Assembly (NCBI RefSeq): GCF_013280495.1 | Contig: NZ_JABSSX010000003.1 | Location: 124,001-188,000, forward strand | DNA length: 64,000 nucleotides | Direction: 5' to 3' | Source: Brevibacterium permense | Lineage (GTDB): Bacteria; Actinomycetota; Actinomycetes; Actinomycetales; Brevibacteriaceae | In this document: in pieces, positions 10,342 to 18,663 of the stretch | Position numbering within the stretch: position 1 is the first letter of the stretch | Layout of the letters: the number at the start of each line of letters is the position of its first letter | Translations under genes and position numbers: made by a program | The notes under the pieces: model-generated | The model's database searches: none | What the model was told of the DNA's origin: nothing | The model's input: only the letters and a program-made list of their open reading frames with translations

Positions 10342-11591
10342 AGCGCCGACTGCCCGATCTGAGAGAACTCGCCCCCTTGCTGCAGTTCGACCTGCCCCGA
10401 CTCGACCGGGTCGCAGCCAGGTTGGAGTCGGCCGCCGACATCTGGGACCTTCGCCGCATCGCCAAGCGCGTGACACCGACCGCGCCGTTCGACTATGTCG
10501 ACGGTGCCGCTTTGGACGAACGGACCTTGACGAAGAACCGTGAAGCGCTCGGCAACGTTGAGCTCCGTCCGCGCATCCTCCACGGAGTCGACGCGCCGGA
10601 CACGTCGACGACGATCGCCGGTGCCCGGACCCGGCTGCCCTTCGGCATCGCCCCGACCGGCTACACCCGCATGATGCACTCCGAAGGCGAGGCCGCCGGA
10701 GTGCGTGCCGCGGCGAAGGCCGGAATCCCGTTCTCACTGTCGACGATGGGCACGACCTCGGTCGAAGACGTCGCACAGGCGGCACCGGATTCCACCCGGT
10801 GGTTCCAGCTCTACCTGTGGAAGGACCGGCAGCGCAGCCTCGACCTGATCCAACGGGCCGCCGCCAGCGGTTACGAAACCTTGCTGGTCACCGTCGATAC
10901 TCCGATCACCGGTCAGCGTCTGCGCGATCACCGCAACGGTCTGACGATCCCGCCCCGGCTGACGCTGGGTACAATTCTCGATGCCTCCTATCGTCCCGGC
11001 TGGTGGTTCAACTTCCTCACCACCGAACCGCCGAAATACGCATCGCTGTCGAACACCTCCCAGTCCCTGGCGGAGATGACGAAGACGATGTTCGATCCGA
11101 CACTCGACCTCGATGACCTGCGGTGGATCCGTGAACAGTGGAATGGACGGCTGTTCGTCAAGGGGATCCTCACTGCCGAGGATGCTCGGCGTGCTCAATC
11201 CGTCGGAGCCGATGGACTCGTCGTCTCCAATCACGGTGGCCGACAGCTCGATCGGGCTCCGGACTCGCTGACCTCGCTGGCCGAAGTCCGTGCGGAGGTC
11301 GGACCGGAGATGGAGCTGATCTTCGATTCCGGGATCATGTCCGGCACCGACGTCGTCACCGCACTCTGCGCCGGAGCCGACTTCGTGCTCATCGGGCGGG
11401 CGTACCTGTACGGGCTCATGGCCGGAGGCCAACGCGGAGTCGAGAGGGCAATCGAGCTCATCGAACAGGAGATCCTCACCGCCATGGGACTCATGGGTGC
11501 CCGCAGCATCACCGATTTGGGTCCCGAGCTCGTCCGCGGGCTCCCTCAGGCACCGGCCGCCGACCGGGAGCTGCGGACCGACGCTGTCTGA
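10338..11591 (+). CDS. lldD: FMN-dependent L-lactate dehydrogenase / alpha-hydroxy-acid oxidase
   Basis: 417 residues of the LldD family, which oxidises L-lactate (or another 2-hydroxy acid) to the keto acid at the membrane. Visible are FGIAPTGYTRMMHSEGE, STMGTTSVED, WFQLYLWKDR, the active-site region LVTVDTPITGQRLRDHRNG, KGILTAEDARRAQSVGADGL with the VSNHGGRQLD catalytic His/Arg motif, and an FMN-phosphate site IFDSGIMSGTDVVTALCAGA. The start overlaps the stop of the upstream LuxR remnant. The exact 2-hydroxy acid substrate is not decided by sequence. Confidence 0.88.
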   Translation: MKRRLPDLRELAPLLQFDLPRLDRVAARLESAADIWDLRRIAKRVTPTAPFDYVDGAALDERTLTKNREALGNVELRPRILHGVDAPDTSTTIAGARTRLPFGIAPTGYTRMMHSEGEAAGVRAAAKAGIPFSLSTMGTTSVEDVAQAAPDSTRWFQLYLWKDRQRSLDLIQRAAASGYETLLVTVDTPITGQRLRDHRNGLTIPPRLTLGTILDASYRPGWWFNFLTTEPPKYASLSNTSQSLAEMTKTMFDPTLDLDDLRWIREQWNGRLFVKGILTAEDARRAQSVGADGLVVSNHGGRQLDRAPDSLTSLAEVRAEVGPEMELIFDSGIMSGTDVVTALCAGADFVLIGRAYLYGLMAGGQRGVERAIELIEQEILTAMGLMGARSITDLGPELVRGLPQAPAADRELRTDAV

Positions 11592-11657
11592 GCCTCGGCC
11601 CGACGATGGAGTCCACGCAGGATCAGCGCGGCAACGGTCAACGAACAGCTGAAGCGC

Positions 11658-11956
11658 GTGGACTCGGACGAGCCGCGCATCCTCATCGTCGGAGCCGGAA
11701 TCGCCGGAATAACCCTGGCGCAGCTGCTCCGGGGGCGCGGGATGCACCCGATCCTCATCGACCGATCGGCCGATTCCGGTCGGATGATCGGTGACAACCG
11801 AGCCGGATAAATGCTCGCCCTCACGCCCTTGGTCGATCCCATCATCGAAGAATTCGAGTGCCGGGAAGCCTACCTCGAGGCCAGCGTCGGCATCGATCGC
11901 TAGATTGCCCCGTCATCGCCGACGGAATGAATTCCCACACCCGCGGGCTCGTGACG
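11658..11956 (+). pseudogene. Decayed FAD-dependent monooxygenase
   Basis: Three fragments of one flavoprotein remain in order. A dinucleotide-binding N-terminus (ILIVGAGIAGITLAQLLRGR) stops at 11808-11810. Next comes MLALTPLVDPIIEEFECREA (11811-11903, stop TAG). A VIADGMNSHTRGLV segment around 11912-11956 matches the GADGxxSxxR FAD motif. The roughly 100 residues normally lying between the last two are missing, as is the whole C-terminal half. The remnant lies between lldD and the permease gene and gives no sign of being expressed. Confidence 0.75.
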
Positions 11957-12122
11957 CCCGAGCACCAGCCGCCGCAACAGTCGCGAGCTGCTCGAATCTC
12001 CGCCGAAGAGGATGTGACCCTCCTCCCACCCTGCCTCTTCGTCGGCCGCGGGCGCCCCCGTTGTGGTAGGAATGGCCAGGGTCCTCGTGCGCGGACCTGC
12101 CGAACCACGAACGAGGATGACC

Positions 12123-13601
12123 ATGGGAATGCCAGCCGCCTCGGCGAACGAAGAACGCCGACTCCGACGGGGACTGAAGTCCCGTCACCTGCAGATGATC
12201 GCCATCGGCGGCGCCATCGGCACCGGGCTCTTCCTCGGCTCCGGCGGCACGATCTCTCAAGCCGGCCCCGGAGGTGCCCTGCTGGCCTACGCCGCGATCG
12301 GCATCATGGTCCTCTTCGTCATGCAGTCCCTCGGCGAGATGTCGACCCACCTGCCCGTCGCCGGATCGTTCCACACCTACGGAACCAAATACGTGAGTCC
12401 CTCGTTCGGCTTCGCCATGGGCTGGAACTACTGGTTCAACTGGGCGATCACCTTGGCCGCCGAACTCGTCGCCGCCGGCGTCATCATGTCCTTCTGGTTC
12501 CCCGACGTGCCGTCGTGGATCTGGGCGGCGGTCTTCCTCATCCTGCTGGCCGGGCTGAACTTCCTGTCGGCGAAGGCCTTCGGCGAAGGCGAATTCTGGT
12601 TCGCCGCCATCAAGGTCACGGCCGTGCTGGCGTTCCTCGTCCTCGGTGTGCTCATGATCGCCGGCATCCTCGGCGGAACCGCACCCGGGGTGAGCAATTG
12701 GACGACGGGAGAAGCTCCGTTCGTCGGTGGATGGATGTCTGTCATCAGTGTGTTCATGATCGCCGGGTTCTCGTTCCAGGGCACCGAGCTCGTCGGCGTC
12801 ACCGCGGGGGAGTCGGAGAACCCGCGCACGGACATGCCGCGCGCCATCCGCACCGTGTTCTGGCGCATCATGCTCTTCTACATCGGCGCCATCGCCGTCA
12901 TCGGCTTCCTGCTGCCCTATACCGATCCCTCGCTGCTGGCCTCGGCAAACAATGAGGACATCACGGCCTCACCGTTCACCCTCGTCTTCGAGCGCGCCGG
13001 AATCGCCGTGGCCGCCGGGATGATGAATGCCGTCATCCTCACCGCAATCCTCTCCGCCGGCAACTCCGGCCTCTACGCCTCCACCCGCATGCTCTACGCC
13101 ATGGCCAAAGAGGGAACCGCGCCGAGGCTGTTCGCCCGACTCAATGAACGCGGAGTCCCCGTCATGGCGCTGCTGGCCACCGCCGTGATCGGACTGTTCG
13201 GATTCCTCACCGAGATCATGGGCGACGGCGGCGCCTACACCTGGCTGATGAACGTCTCCGGGCTCTCCGGCTTCATCGTCTGGGTCGGCATCGCTTGGTG
13301 CCACTTCCGGTTTCGCCGCGCCTATGTGCGGCAGGGGCATTCTGTTGCGGACCTGCCGTATCGGGCGCCGCTTTTCCCGATCGGCCCGATCATCGCACTC
13401 ATCATGCTCATCGTCGTCATCATCGGCCAGAACGTGCAGGCCATCGTCAATGGGCAGCTGCTTCAGGTCGCCAGCGCGTATGCCGGGCTTCCGGCGTTCC
13501 TGCTGCTGTGGGTCATCCACCGCATCGTCACGGGTCGACGCTCACGCATGGTCGCCCTCGACGACATGGACGTCGAGGGACTCGAGATCAAGGCTCCCTG
13601 A
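12123..13601 (+). CDS. lysP: Amino-acid permease, APC family, LysP-like
   Basis: About 492 residues with 12 predicted membrane segments. It resembles E. coli LysP over its full length: RRGLKSRHLQMIAIGGAIGT, GPGGALLAYAAIG, GWNYWFNWAITLAAELVAA, GFSFQGTELVGVTAGES, SAGNSGLYASTRMLYAMAKE and a C-terminal DLPYRAPLFPIGPI. A cytoplasmic-membrane proton symporter for a basic amino acid, probably lysine, is expected; the specificity is inferred. Of the clustered ATGs at 12117, 12123 and 12129, the one at 12123 has the best spacing to ACGAGG. It is monocistronic and follows pseudogene debris. Confidence 0.8.
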   Translation: MGMPAASANEERRLRRGLKSRHLQMIAIGGAIGTGLFLGSGGTISQAGPGGALLAYAAIGIMVLFVMQSLGEMSTHLPVAGSFHTYGTKYVSPSFGFAMGWNYWFNWAITLAAELVAAGVIMSFWFPDVPSWIWAAVFLILLAGLNFLSAKAFGEGEFWFAAIKVTAVLAFLVLGVLMIAGILGGTAPGVSNWTTGEAPFVGGWMSVISVFMIAGFSFQGTELVGVTAGESENPRTDMPRAIRTVFWRIMLFYIGAIAVIGFLLPYTDPSLLASANNEDITASPFTLVFERAGIAVAAGMMNAVILTAILSAGNSGLYASTRMLYAMAKEGTAPRLFARLNERGVPVMALLATAVIGLFGFLTEIMGDGGAYTWLMNVSGLSGFIVWVGIAWCHFRFRRAYVRQGHSVADLPYRAPLFPIGPIIALIMLIVVIIGQNVQAIVNGQLLQVASAYAGLPAFLLLWVIHRIVTGRRSRMVALDDMDVEGLEIKAP

Positions 13602-13664
13602 TCCCTCGGTTGATCCCTCGCCGAGGCGGCCGTGCGGTCGGATTCGAACCGCCGGAAAAATGGG

Positions 13665-13683
13665 TTAAGATAGGCTCGCCTAA
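13665..13683 (+). promoter_or_regulatory. Iron box (DtxR/IdeR-type operator)
   Basis: TTAAGATAGGCTCGCCTAA matches the DtxR/IdeR consensus palindrome TTAGGTTAGGCTAACCTAA at 15 of 19 positions. It lies 18 nt before the ATG of the siderophore-binding lipoprotein, where a bound repressor would block transcription when iron is sufficient. Confidence 0.8.
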
Positions 13684-13701
13684 CTACTCAAGAAGGATTC
13701 C

Positions 13702-14658
13702 ATGCGCCGTATTCTCGCCCCAGTGATTGCCTCAGTTCTCGTCCTCGCCGGCTGCGGCGGAGGAGCAGATTCAGCCGACGAGGCCTCGGGGCCCACAGTC
13801 GACACGAAGTTCGGCGCCGTCGAGGTGCCCGCCGACCCGCAGAAGGTCGTGGCGCTGGGATGGGGCGATGCCGAGACCGCTCTGGCGCTCGGAGTCCAGC
13901 CCGTCGGCGCCTCGGACTGGGTCGATTTCGGCGGCAAGGGAGTCGGCCCCTGGGCCGAACACCTCTACGACGAAGCCCCGGAGATCATCGCGACGATGGA
14001 ACCCGACTACGAGGCCATTGCCGCACTCGAGCCCGATGTCATCCTCGACACGAACAGCTCCGGAGAGAAGGAGCGCTACGACCGTCTCTCCGAGATCGCT
14101 CCCACGGTCGGAGTGCCAGAAGGCGGCGACAACTACCTGACGACGATGGACCAGCAGGTCGACCTCGTCTCCCAGGCGCTCGGCAAGGAAGACGACGGGA
14201 AGAAGCTGCTCGACGACCTCGATGAGACCTACGCCGATGCGCGCGAAGCCCATCCGGAGTTCAAGGACAAGTCCGTGACCGTGGCAGCGAAGACCTCAGA
14301 GGGCTGGGGTGCCTACGTCGAGGAATCAGGTCGCGTGCAGGTCATGAAGCAGCTCGGCTTCAAGCAGTCTGAGACGATCGCCGGAATGAAGGCGGACGGC
14401 TTCTCCGTGCCGATCTCCGAGGAGAACCTCGATCAGCTCGATGCAGACCTGCTGCTGACGTTCCCGATCTACATCGAGGATTCCGATGTCACCGATGATC
14501 CTGCCTATAAGCGCGTTCCTGCCGTCAAAGACGGGCACGACCTCGTTCTGACCAAGGACAATGACGACATCCGAAAGGCATTCTCGCTCAATTCGATCCT
14601 CTCGGCGAAATACACCGCAGAAGAGCTCCCGGATCTCATCGCAGACAAAGTGAAGTAA
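13702..14658 (+). CDS. Iron-siderophore ABC transporter substrate-binding lipoprotein
   Basis: 318 residues. A short signal peptide ends in the lipobox LVLAGC. The mature part has the two-lobed FecB/BtuF-type fold (VVALGWGDAETALALGVQPV, YEAIAALEPDVILDTNSSGE, SLNSILSAKYTAEELPDLIA). It should capture ferric siderophore outside the membrane and hand it to a FecCD-type permease. AAGAAGGA precedes the ATG. The permease and ATPase genes probably belonging to it are 3 kb away (17596-20587), separated by unrelated genes, and carry their own iron box. Confidence 0.9.
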   Translation: MRRILAPVIASVLVLAGCGGGADSADEASGPTVDTKFGAVEVPADPQKVVALGWGDAETALALGVQPVGASDWVDFGGKGVGPWAEHLYDEAPEIIATMEPDYEAIAALEPDVILDTNSSGEKERYDRLSEIAPTVGVPEGGDNYLTTMDQQVDLVSQALGKEDDGKKLLDDLDETYADAREAHPEFKDKSVTVAAKTSEGWGAYVEESGRVQVMKQLGFKQSETIAGMKADGFSVPISEENLDQLDADLLLTFPIYIEDSDVTDDPAYKRVPAVKDGHDLVLTKDNDDIRKAFSLNSILSAKYTAEELPDLIADKVK

Positions 14659-14694
14659 ACGGCGGTCGAGTGCAGCTGCGCCTCTGCGCAGAAC

Positions 14695-15153
14695 TCACAC
14701 AGCGGCGCGCCACGCATTCAGTCCGATGTCGATGATGCGGGCGTGCCGCACCTCTGGCAGGGAACTGATCGGCAGCCATTCCGCCCGATCCGTCGTCCCA
14801 TCGACTTCGAGCGTGCCAAGGGTGCCGCCTGTGATTCGTGCCTCGTAGACGACCCGTACGCCCTTGAAGGGGCGATCCGTCGAATCGCTGAAGATCGGAT
14901 TGCGACGTGGTTCGGTGAAGGAATGAGTGGTCAGAGGGCGGACGATCTCAGCGTCGAACCCGGTCTCCTCTTTGATCTCCCGGACCGTGCCGGCTTCGAT
15001 GCTCTCGTCGAACTCGATTCCGCCGCCGGGCAGCGTCCAGATCGCGTGCAGCCGGTCCTTTCCGCCGTTGAACCAGCTGAGGAGGATTTCGTCGTCGTCA
15101 TTGACGATGACCGCGTATCCGGCAAGTCGGGTGTCATATTCGGAGAAGTGCAT
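14695..15153 (-). CDS. NUDIX hydrolase
   Basis: 152 residues containing a complete Nudix box, GGGIEFDESIEAGTVREIKE followed by ETGF, which binds the metal that hydrolyses a nucleoside diphosphate linked to another group. The N-terminus (RLAGYAVIVNDDDEILL) and the WTLPGGG entry are typical. The substrate cannot be predicted. The gene faces the binding-protein gene on its left and is divergent from the hydrolase at 15245. Confidence 0.88.
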   Translation of the reverse strand: MHFSEYDTRLAGYAVIVNDDDEILLSWFNGGKDRLHAIWTLPGGGIEFDESIEAGTVREIKEETGFDAEIVRPLTTHSFTEPRRNPIFSDSTDRPFKGVRVVYEARITGGTLGTLEVDGTTDRAEWLPISSLPEVRHARIIDIGLNAWRAAV

Positions 15154-15244
15154 GACCTCACCCTACCCGGGCCAGCAGTGACCGTCGCGGGAGAAACTCA
15201 ATAGGGCTGCTGTTATGCAGTACGTCACGGGCTAGGCTGAGATC

Positions 15245-16033
15245 GTGACCACCATCAACAGCACTCGAATCGGCGAGTCCGGGCGCCTGGTCGTCTTCCT
15301 CCACGGCCTGTTCGGCCGAGGCAAGAACTTCACCCGCATCGCCAAGGACATCGAGCCCGAATTCTCCAGCCTTCTCATCGACCTGCCCAACCACGGCGAG
15401 TCCGAATGGACCGAGAGCTTCGACTATGTCGAGCTCGCCGATGCCGTGGCGGCCCATATCGCCGAGGCGGTCGACCCCGAAGATCAGCCTGTGCACCTGG
15501 TCGGACATTCCCTCGGTGGGAAGGTCGCCATGGTGCTCGCCCTGCGCCACCCGGAACTCATCGACCGCCTCGTCGTCGTCGACATCGGCCCCAATGCCGG
15601 TGGGTCCACCGGAGTCTTCGACCATCTGCTCTCCAGTCTCGCCGCCCTCGATCTCGACCGGATCGAATCGCGCACCGACGCGGATGAGGCGCTTCGGGAC
15701 CCGATCCCCGAGGCCGCGATCAGGGGATTCCTGCTGCAGAACCTGCGCCCCACCTCGGCGGGGTATTCCTGGCAGCCCAACCTCGCACTGCTGCATTCTA
15801 GCCTTGACGTCATCGGGGACTTCCCGGACATGGGCGGTGCCGTCTTCGACCATCCGGTCCTCTGGGTCGCCGGTGAGAAATCGGACTACGTCGATCGTGA
15901 CGACCTTCCGAAGATGCGCAGTCTGTTTCCCCGCACCACCCTTCTCACCGTCAAGGGTTCGGGGCATTGGGTGCATTCGGAGAAGCCGCGGGAGTTCGTC
16001 TCAGCACTGACGGCATTCCTCAGCCGCCCCTGA
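15245..16033 (+). CDS. Alpha/beta-fold hydrolase (YbfF-like)
   Basis: 262 residues with the oxyanion-hole segment FLHGLFGRGKNF, the nucleophile elbow GHSLGG (Ser89), an acidic residue region WVAGEKSDYV and a C-terminal catalytic histidine in GSGHWVHSEKP. The length and DLPNHGES motif resemble YbfF-type acyl-CoA or ester hydrolases; the natural substrate is unknown. A GTG at 15245 is used as start. It is followed by sseA after 72 nt. Confidence 0.83.
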   Translation: MTTINSTRIGESGRLVVFLHGLFGRGKNFTRIAKDIEPEFSSLLIDLPNHGESEWTESFDYVELADAVAAHIAEAVDPEDQPVHLVGHSLGGKVAMVLALRHPELIDRLVVVDIGPNAGGSTGVFDHLLSSLAALDLDRIESRTDADEALRDPIPEAAIRGFLLQNLRPTSAGYSWQPNLALLHSSLDVIGDFPDMGGAVFDHPVLWVAGEKSDYVDRDDLPKMRSLFPRTTLLTVKGSGHWVHSEKPREFVSALTAFLSRP

Positions 16034-16105
16034 AAAGGAATATGCTGAACGCGCTCGACGTTGCCACAGCGAGCACAGTTGGACTCAAACCCTCAGGAGG
16101 AATGC

Positions 16106-17014
16106 GTGAGCACTTCGATCCCGGCCGATCCCGCAGAGAAGTTCGCTGAATACGCGGACGGAACCCGACTGGTCAGCACCGATTGGGTGGCTGAGCGTGC
16201 AGGCGATCCCGGACTCGTCATCGTCGAAAGCGACGAAGACGTGCTGCTCTACGAGACGGGGCATATTCCCGGAGCGGTCAAGGTCGATTGGCACACGGAA
16301 CTCAACGACCCGGTCACCCGTGACTACGTCGACGGCGAAGGATTCGCCGCACTCATGTCCGCCAAGGGCATCTCGCGCGATGACACCATCGTCGTCTACG
16401 GCGACAAGTCCAACTGGTGGGCCGCCTACGCGCTGTGGGTCTTCACTCTCTTCGGCCACGAAGACGTTCGCCTCATGGACGGCGGTCGCTCGAAATGGCA
16501 GGCCGAGGGCCGCGAGATGACCACGGGCAAGCCGCGCCCCGAACCCACCGAATACCCCGTCGTCGAACGCGACGACTCGGTCATCCGCGCCTTCCTGCCC
16601 GAGGTCCGCGACAGCCTCGGCGACCTTCCGCTCATCGATGTGCGCAGCCCGGAAGAATACACCGGCGAACGTACCCACATGCCTGCCTATCCGGAGGAAG
16701 GCGCGCTGCGCGGCGGACATATCCCCGGCGCGAAGTCTATGCCCTGGGGCAAGGCGGCCAACGAAGACGGCACCTTCAAGTCCGCCGCCGAACTCAAGGA
16801 GCTCTACACCGAGCAGGCAGGGCTGGGCACCAGCGACGAGGTCATCGCCTACTGCCGGATCGGCGAACGCTCCAGCCACACCTGGTTCGTCCTCAAGCAC
16901 CTCCTCGGATACGAGAACGTGCGCAACTACGACGGCTCCTGGACTGAATGGGGCAATGTCGTCGGCGTGCCGATCGTCACCGGAGCGGAGCCCGGAGAGG
17001 TGCCAGGACGCTGA
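16106..17014 (+). CDS. sseA: Thiosulfate sulfurtransferase (tandem rhodanese, SseA/CysA type)
   Basis: 302 residues with two rhodanese domains: an inactive N-terminal one ([19 protein letters not shown]) and a C-terminal one with the catalytic Cys250 in [15 protein letters not shown]. It transfers sulfur from thiosulfate or 3-mercaptopyruvate to a thiophilic acceptor. The GTG at 16106 is selected because AGGAGG lies 5 nt upstream and the extension to 16061 has no family similarity. The stop overlaps sufE (TGATG), so the two are probably co-translated. Confidence 0.9.
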   Translation: MSTSIPADPAEKFAEYADGTRLVSTDWVAERAGDPGLVIVESDEDVLLYETGHIPGAVKVDWHTELNDPVTRDYVDGEGFAALMSAKGISRDDTIVVYGDKSNWWAAYALWVFTLFGHEDVRLMDGGRSKWQAEGREMTTGKPRPEPTEYPVVERDDSVIRAFLPEVRDSLGDLPLIDVRSPEEYTGERTHMPAYPEEGALRGGHIPGAKSMPWGKAANEDGTFKSAAELKELYTEQAGLGTSDEVIAYCRIGERSSHTWFVLKHLLGYENVRNYDGSWTEWGNVVGVPIVTGAEPGEVPGR

Positions 17015-17499
17015 TGACCGAGACGACGACGCCCAAGACCGACGATCTGCCGGAGGCGCTGGCAGAGATCGTCACGGATTTCGCCGAAACCCCGGCCGAT
17101 GACCGCCTCCAGGTGCTGTTGGAGTTCGCGACTGACCTTCCCGACCTTCCGGAGAAGTACACGGACCACCCGGAGCTGCTCGAGCCCGTGCCCGAATGCC
17201 AGTCGCCGATCTTCCTCGTCACCGAGGTGGCCGACCCCCAGGCGGGGGAGCGGGCGGAAGTGCGCCTGCACTTCTCCGCACCTCCGGAGGCGCCGACGAC
17301 GCGAGGCTTCGCCGGGATCCTGCACGAAGGGCTCGACGGAGCCACCGCCGAGGCGATCCTCTCGGTTCCAGCCGACCTGCCCCTGCGGCTGTCGATGTCG
17401 GAGATCGTCAGCCCGCTGAGGCTGCGCGGAATGAGTGGAATGCTCTCGCGGATCCAGCGGCAGGTGTCCGAGAGGATCGGTAAGATCACAGCCGAGTGA
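17014..17499 (+). CDS. SufE-family sulfur acceptor protein
   Basis: 161 residues with the sulfur-acceptor cysteine Cys62 in VPECQSPIFL. SufE proteins take persulfide sulfur from a cysteine desulfurase and pass it on. Here the gene overlaps sseA by one base, an arrangement I also recall from mycobacteria, which suggests a dedicated sulfur relay with the sulfurtransferase. The C-terminal region SEIVSPLRLRGMSGML is typical. The longer frame back to 16948 lies inside sseA and was rejected. Confidence 0.87.
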   Translation: MTETTTPKTDDLPEALAEIVTDFAETPADDRLQVLLEFATDLPDLPEKYTDHPELLEPVPECQSPIFLVTEVADPQAGERAEVRLHFSAPPEAPTTRGFAGILHEGLDGATAEAILSVPADLPLRLSMSEIVSPLRLRGMSGMLSRIQRQVSERIGKITAE

Positions 17500-17539
17500 G
17501 ACGTCTCTCGCTTGGCTGAGGTGGTCCAGTGAGTTACAG

Positions 17540-17558
17540 TGTGGTTAGCCTGCCCTTA
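17540..17558 (+). promoter_or_regulatory. Putative iron box (DtxR/IdeR-type operator)
   Basis: TGTGGTTAGCCTGCCCTTA matches the DtxR/IdeR consensus at 14 of 19 positions, including the central GGTTAGCCT. It lies 37 nt before the first FecCD permease gene, consistent with iron repression of the uptake operon. It is weaker than the box at 13665. Confidence 0.65.
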
Positions 17559-17595
17559 GTCACCTGACCACTACCTCACTCAAAGGACCACCTCG

Positions 17596-18663
17596 ATGAC
17601 CGGTTCCGCCACCTCTGCCGAGGCGAAACCGCATACCGACACCAGTCATCCGACCGGTGGGAGCCTGCGTATCAGAAGAGTGCTGGGACTGGTCGCAGCG
17701 ATCATTGCGCTCATCGTCGTGATCGCAGCCTCCTTGGCGATCGGCGCCAGGGACATGCCGATCTCGGAAGTGCTCGCCGCCTTCTTCGCGCCTACCGGAA
17801 GCGACGATCAGCTCGTCGTCCTCGAACTGCGCCTGCCGCGGACCGTGCTCGGCATCCTCGTCGGAATGGGATTGGGCCTGGCCGGCGGTCTCATCCAAGC
17901 ACTGACGCGCAACCCCCTGGCCGATCCGGGCATCCTCGGCGTCAACGCGGGTGCGTCCCTGGCGATCACTATCGGCGTCGCATTCTTCGGGATCTCCTCG
18001 ATCACCGGTTACATCTGGTTCGCGTTCGCCGGCGCCCTCGTCGCCACTGTCGGCGTCTATGTCATCGGATCCGCAGGCCGCAGCCGCACGGTCGATCCGA
18101 TCCGCCTGACTCTGGCCGGAGTCGCCGTCGCTGCCGTGCTCACCGGACTGACCAAAGCGATCCTGCTGACCAACGAACGCGCCTTCGACGCTTTCCGATC
18201 CTGGGACGTCGGCGCGATCGCCGGCCGCGATTTCGATACGATCACCGCGATCCTGCCGTTCATGGTCATCGGCACCGTGCTCGCACTGGCACTGTCCCAC
18301 TCACTCAACGCCGTGGCCCTCGGCGACGATCTGGCCGCCAGCCTCGGCACCTCGGTCAACCGCACCCGAGTGCTCTCCATCCTCGCAGTGACCCTTCTTG
18401 CCGGAGCCGCTACGGCCGCTGCCGGACCGATCGGATTCATCGGCCTGATGATTCCGCACATCGCCCGATGGATCGTCGGTCCCGACCAGCGCTGGATCCT
18501 CGGCTACTCGCTCGTGCTGTCACCCATTCTGCTCCTGGCCTCGGATGTCATCGGCAGAGTCGTGATGAAACCCGGCGAACTCCAAGTCGGAGTCGTCACC
18601 GCGTTCGTCGGTGCTCCGGTGCTCATCGCCCTTGTCCGTCGAAAGAAGGCGAGCGGCCTGTGA
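17596..18663 (+). CDS. FecCD-family ferric-siderophore ABC permease, subunit 1
   Basis: 355 residues with an N-terminal cytoplasmic stretch and about nine to ten membrane helices. Family marks are the LRLPRTVLGILVGMGLGLAG segment, QALTRNPLADPGILGVNAGA, GAATAAAGPIGFIGLMIPHI and a C-terminal GRVVMKPGELQVGVVTAFVG. It forms one half of the membrane channel for ferric siderophore import. AAAGGA precedes the ATG. The stop overlaps the next permease (GTGA). Confidence 0.92.
   Translation: MTGSATSAEAKPHTDTSHPTGGSLRIRRVLGLVAAIIALIVVIAASLAIGARDMPISEVLAAFFAPTGSDDQLVVLELRLPRTVLGILVGMGLGLAGGLIQALTRNPLADPGILGVNAGASLAITIGVAFFGISSITGYIWFAFAGALVATVGVYVIGSAGRSRTVDPIRLTLAGVAVAAVLTGLTKAILLTNERAFDAFRSWDVGAIAGRDFDTITAILPFMVIGTVLALALSHSLNAVALGDDLAASLGTSVNRTRVLSILAVTLLAGAATAAAGPIGFIGLMIPHIARWIVGPDQRWILGYSLVLSPILLLASDVIGRVVMKPGELQVGVVTAFVGAPVLIALVRRKKASGL

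Noticed and set aside
11606..11810. Small plus-strand ORF MESTQDQRGNG... upstream of the permease
   Set aside because: It is out of frame with the clear FAD-binding motif and has no similarity pattern; explained by the flavoprotein pseudogene.
13636..13660. tRNA-like GGTTCGAATCC T-loop sequence on the minus strand
   Set aside because: No matching acceptor stem, D-arm or anticodon arm is found upstream; the T-stem is imperfect. Probably chance or a very short remnant.
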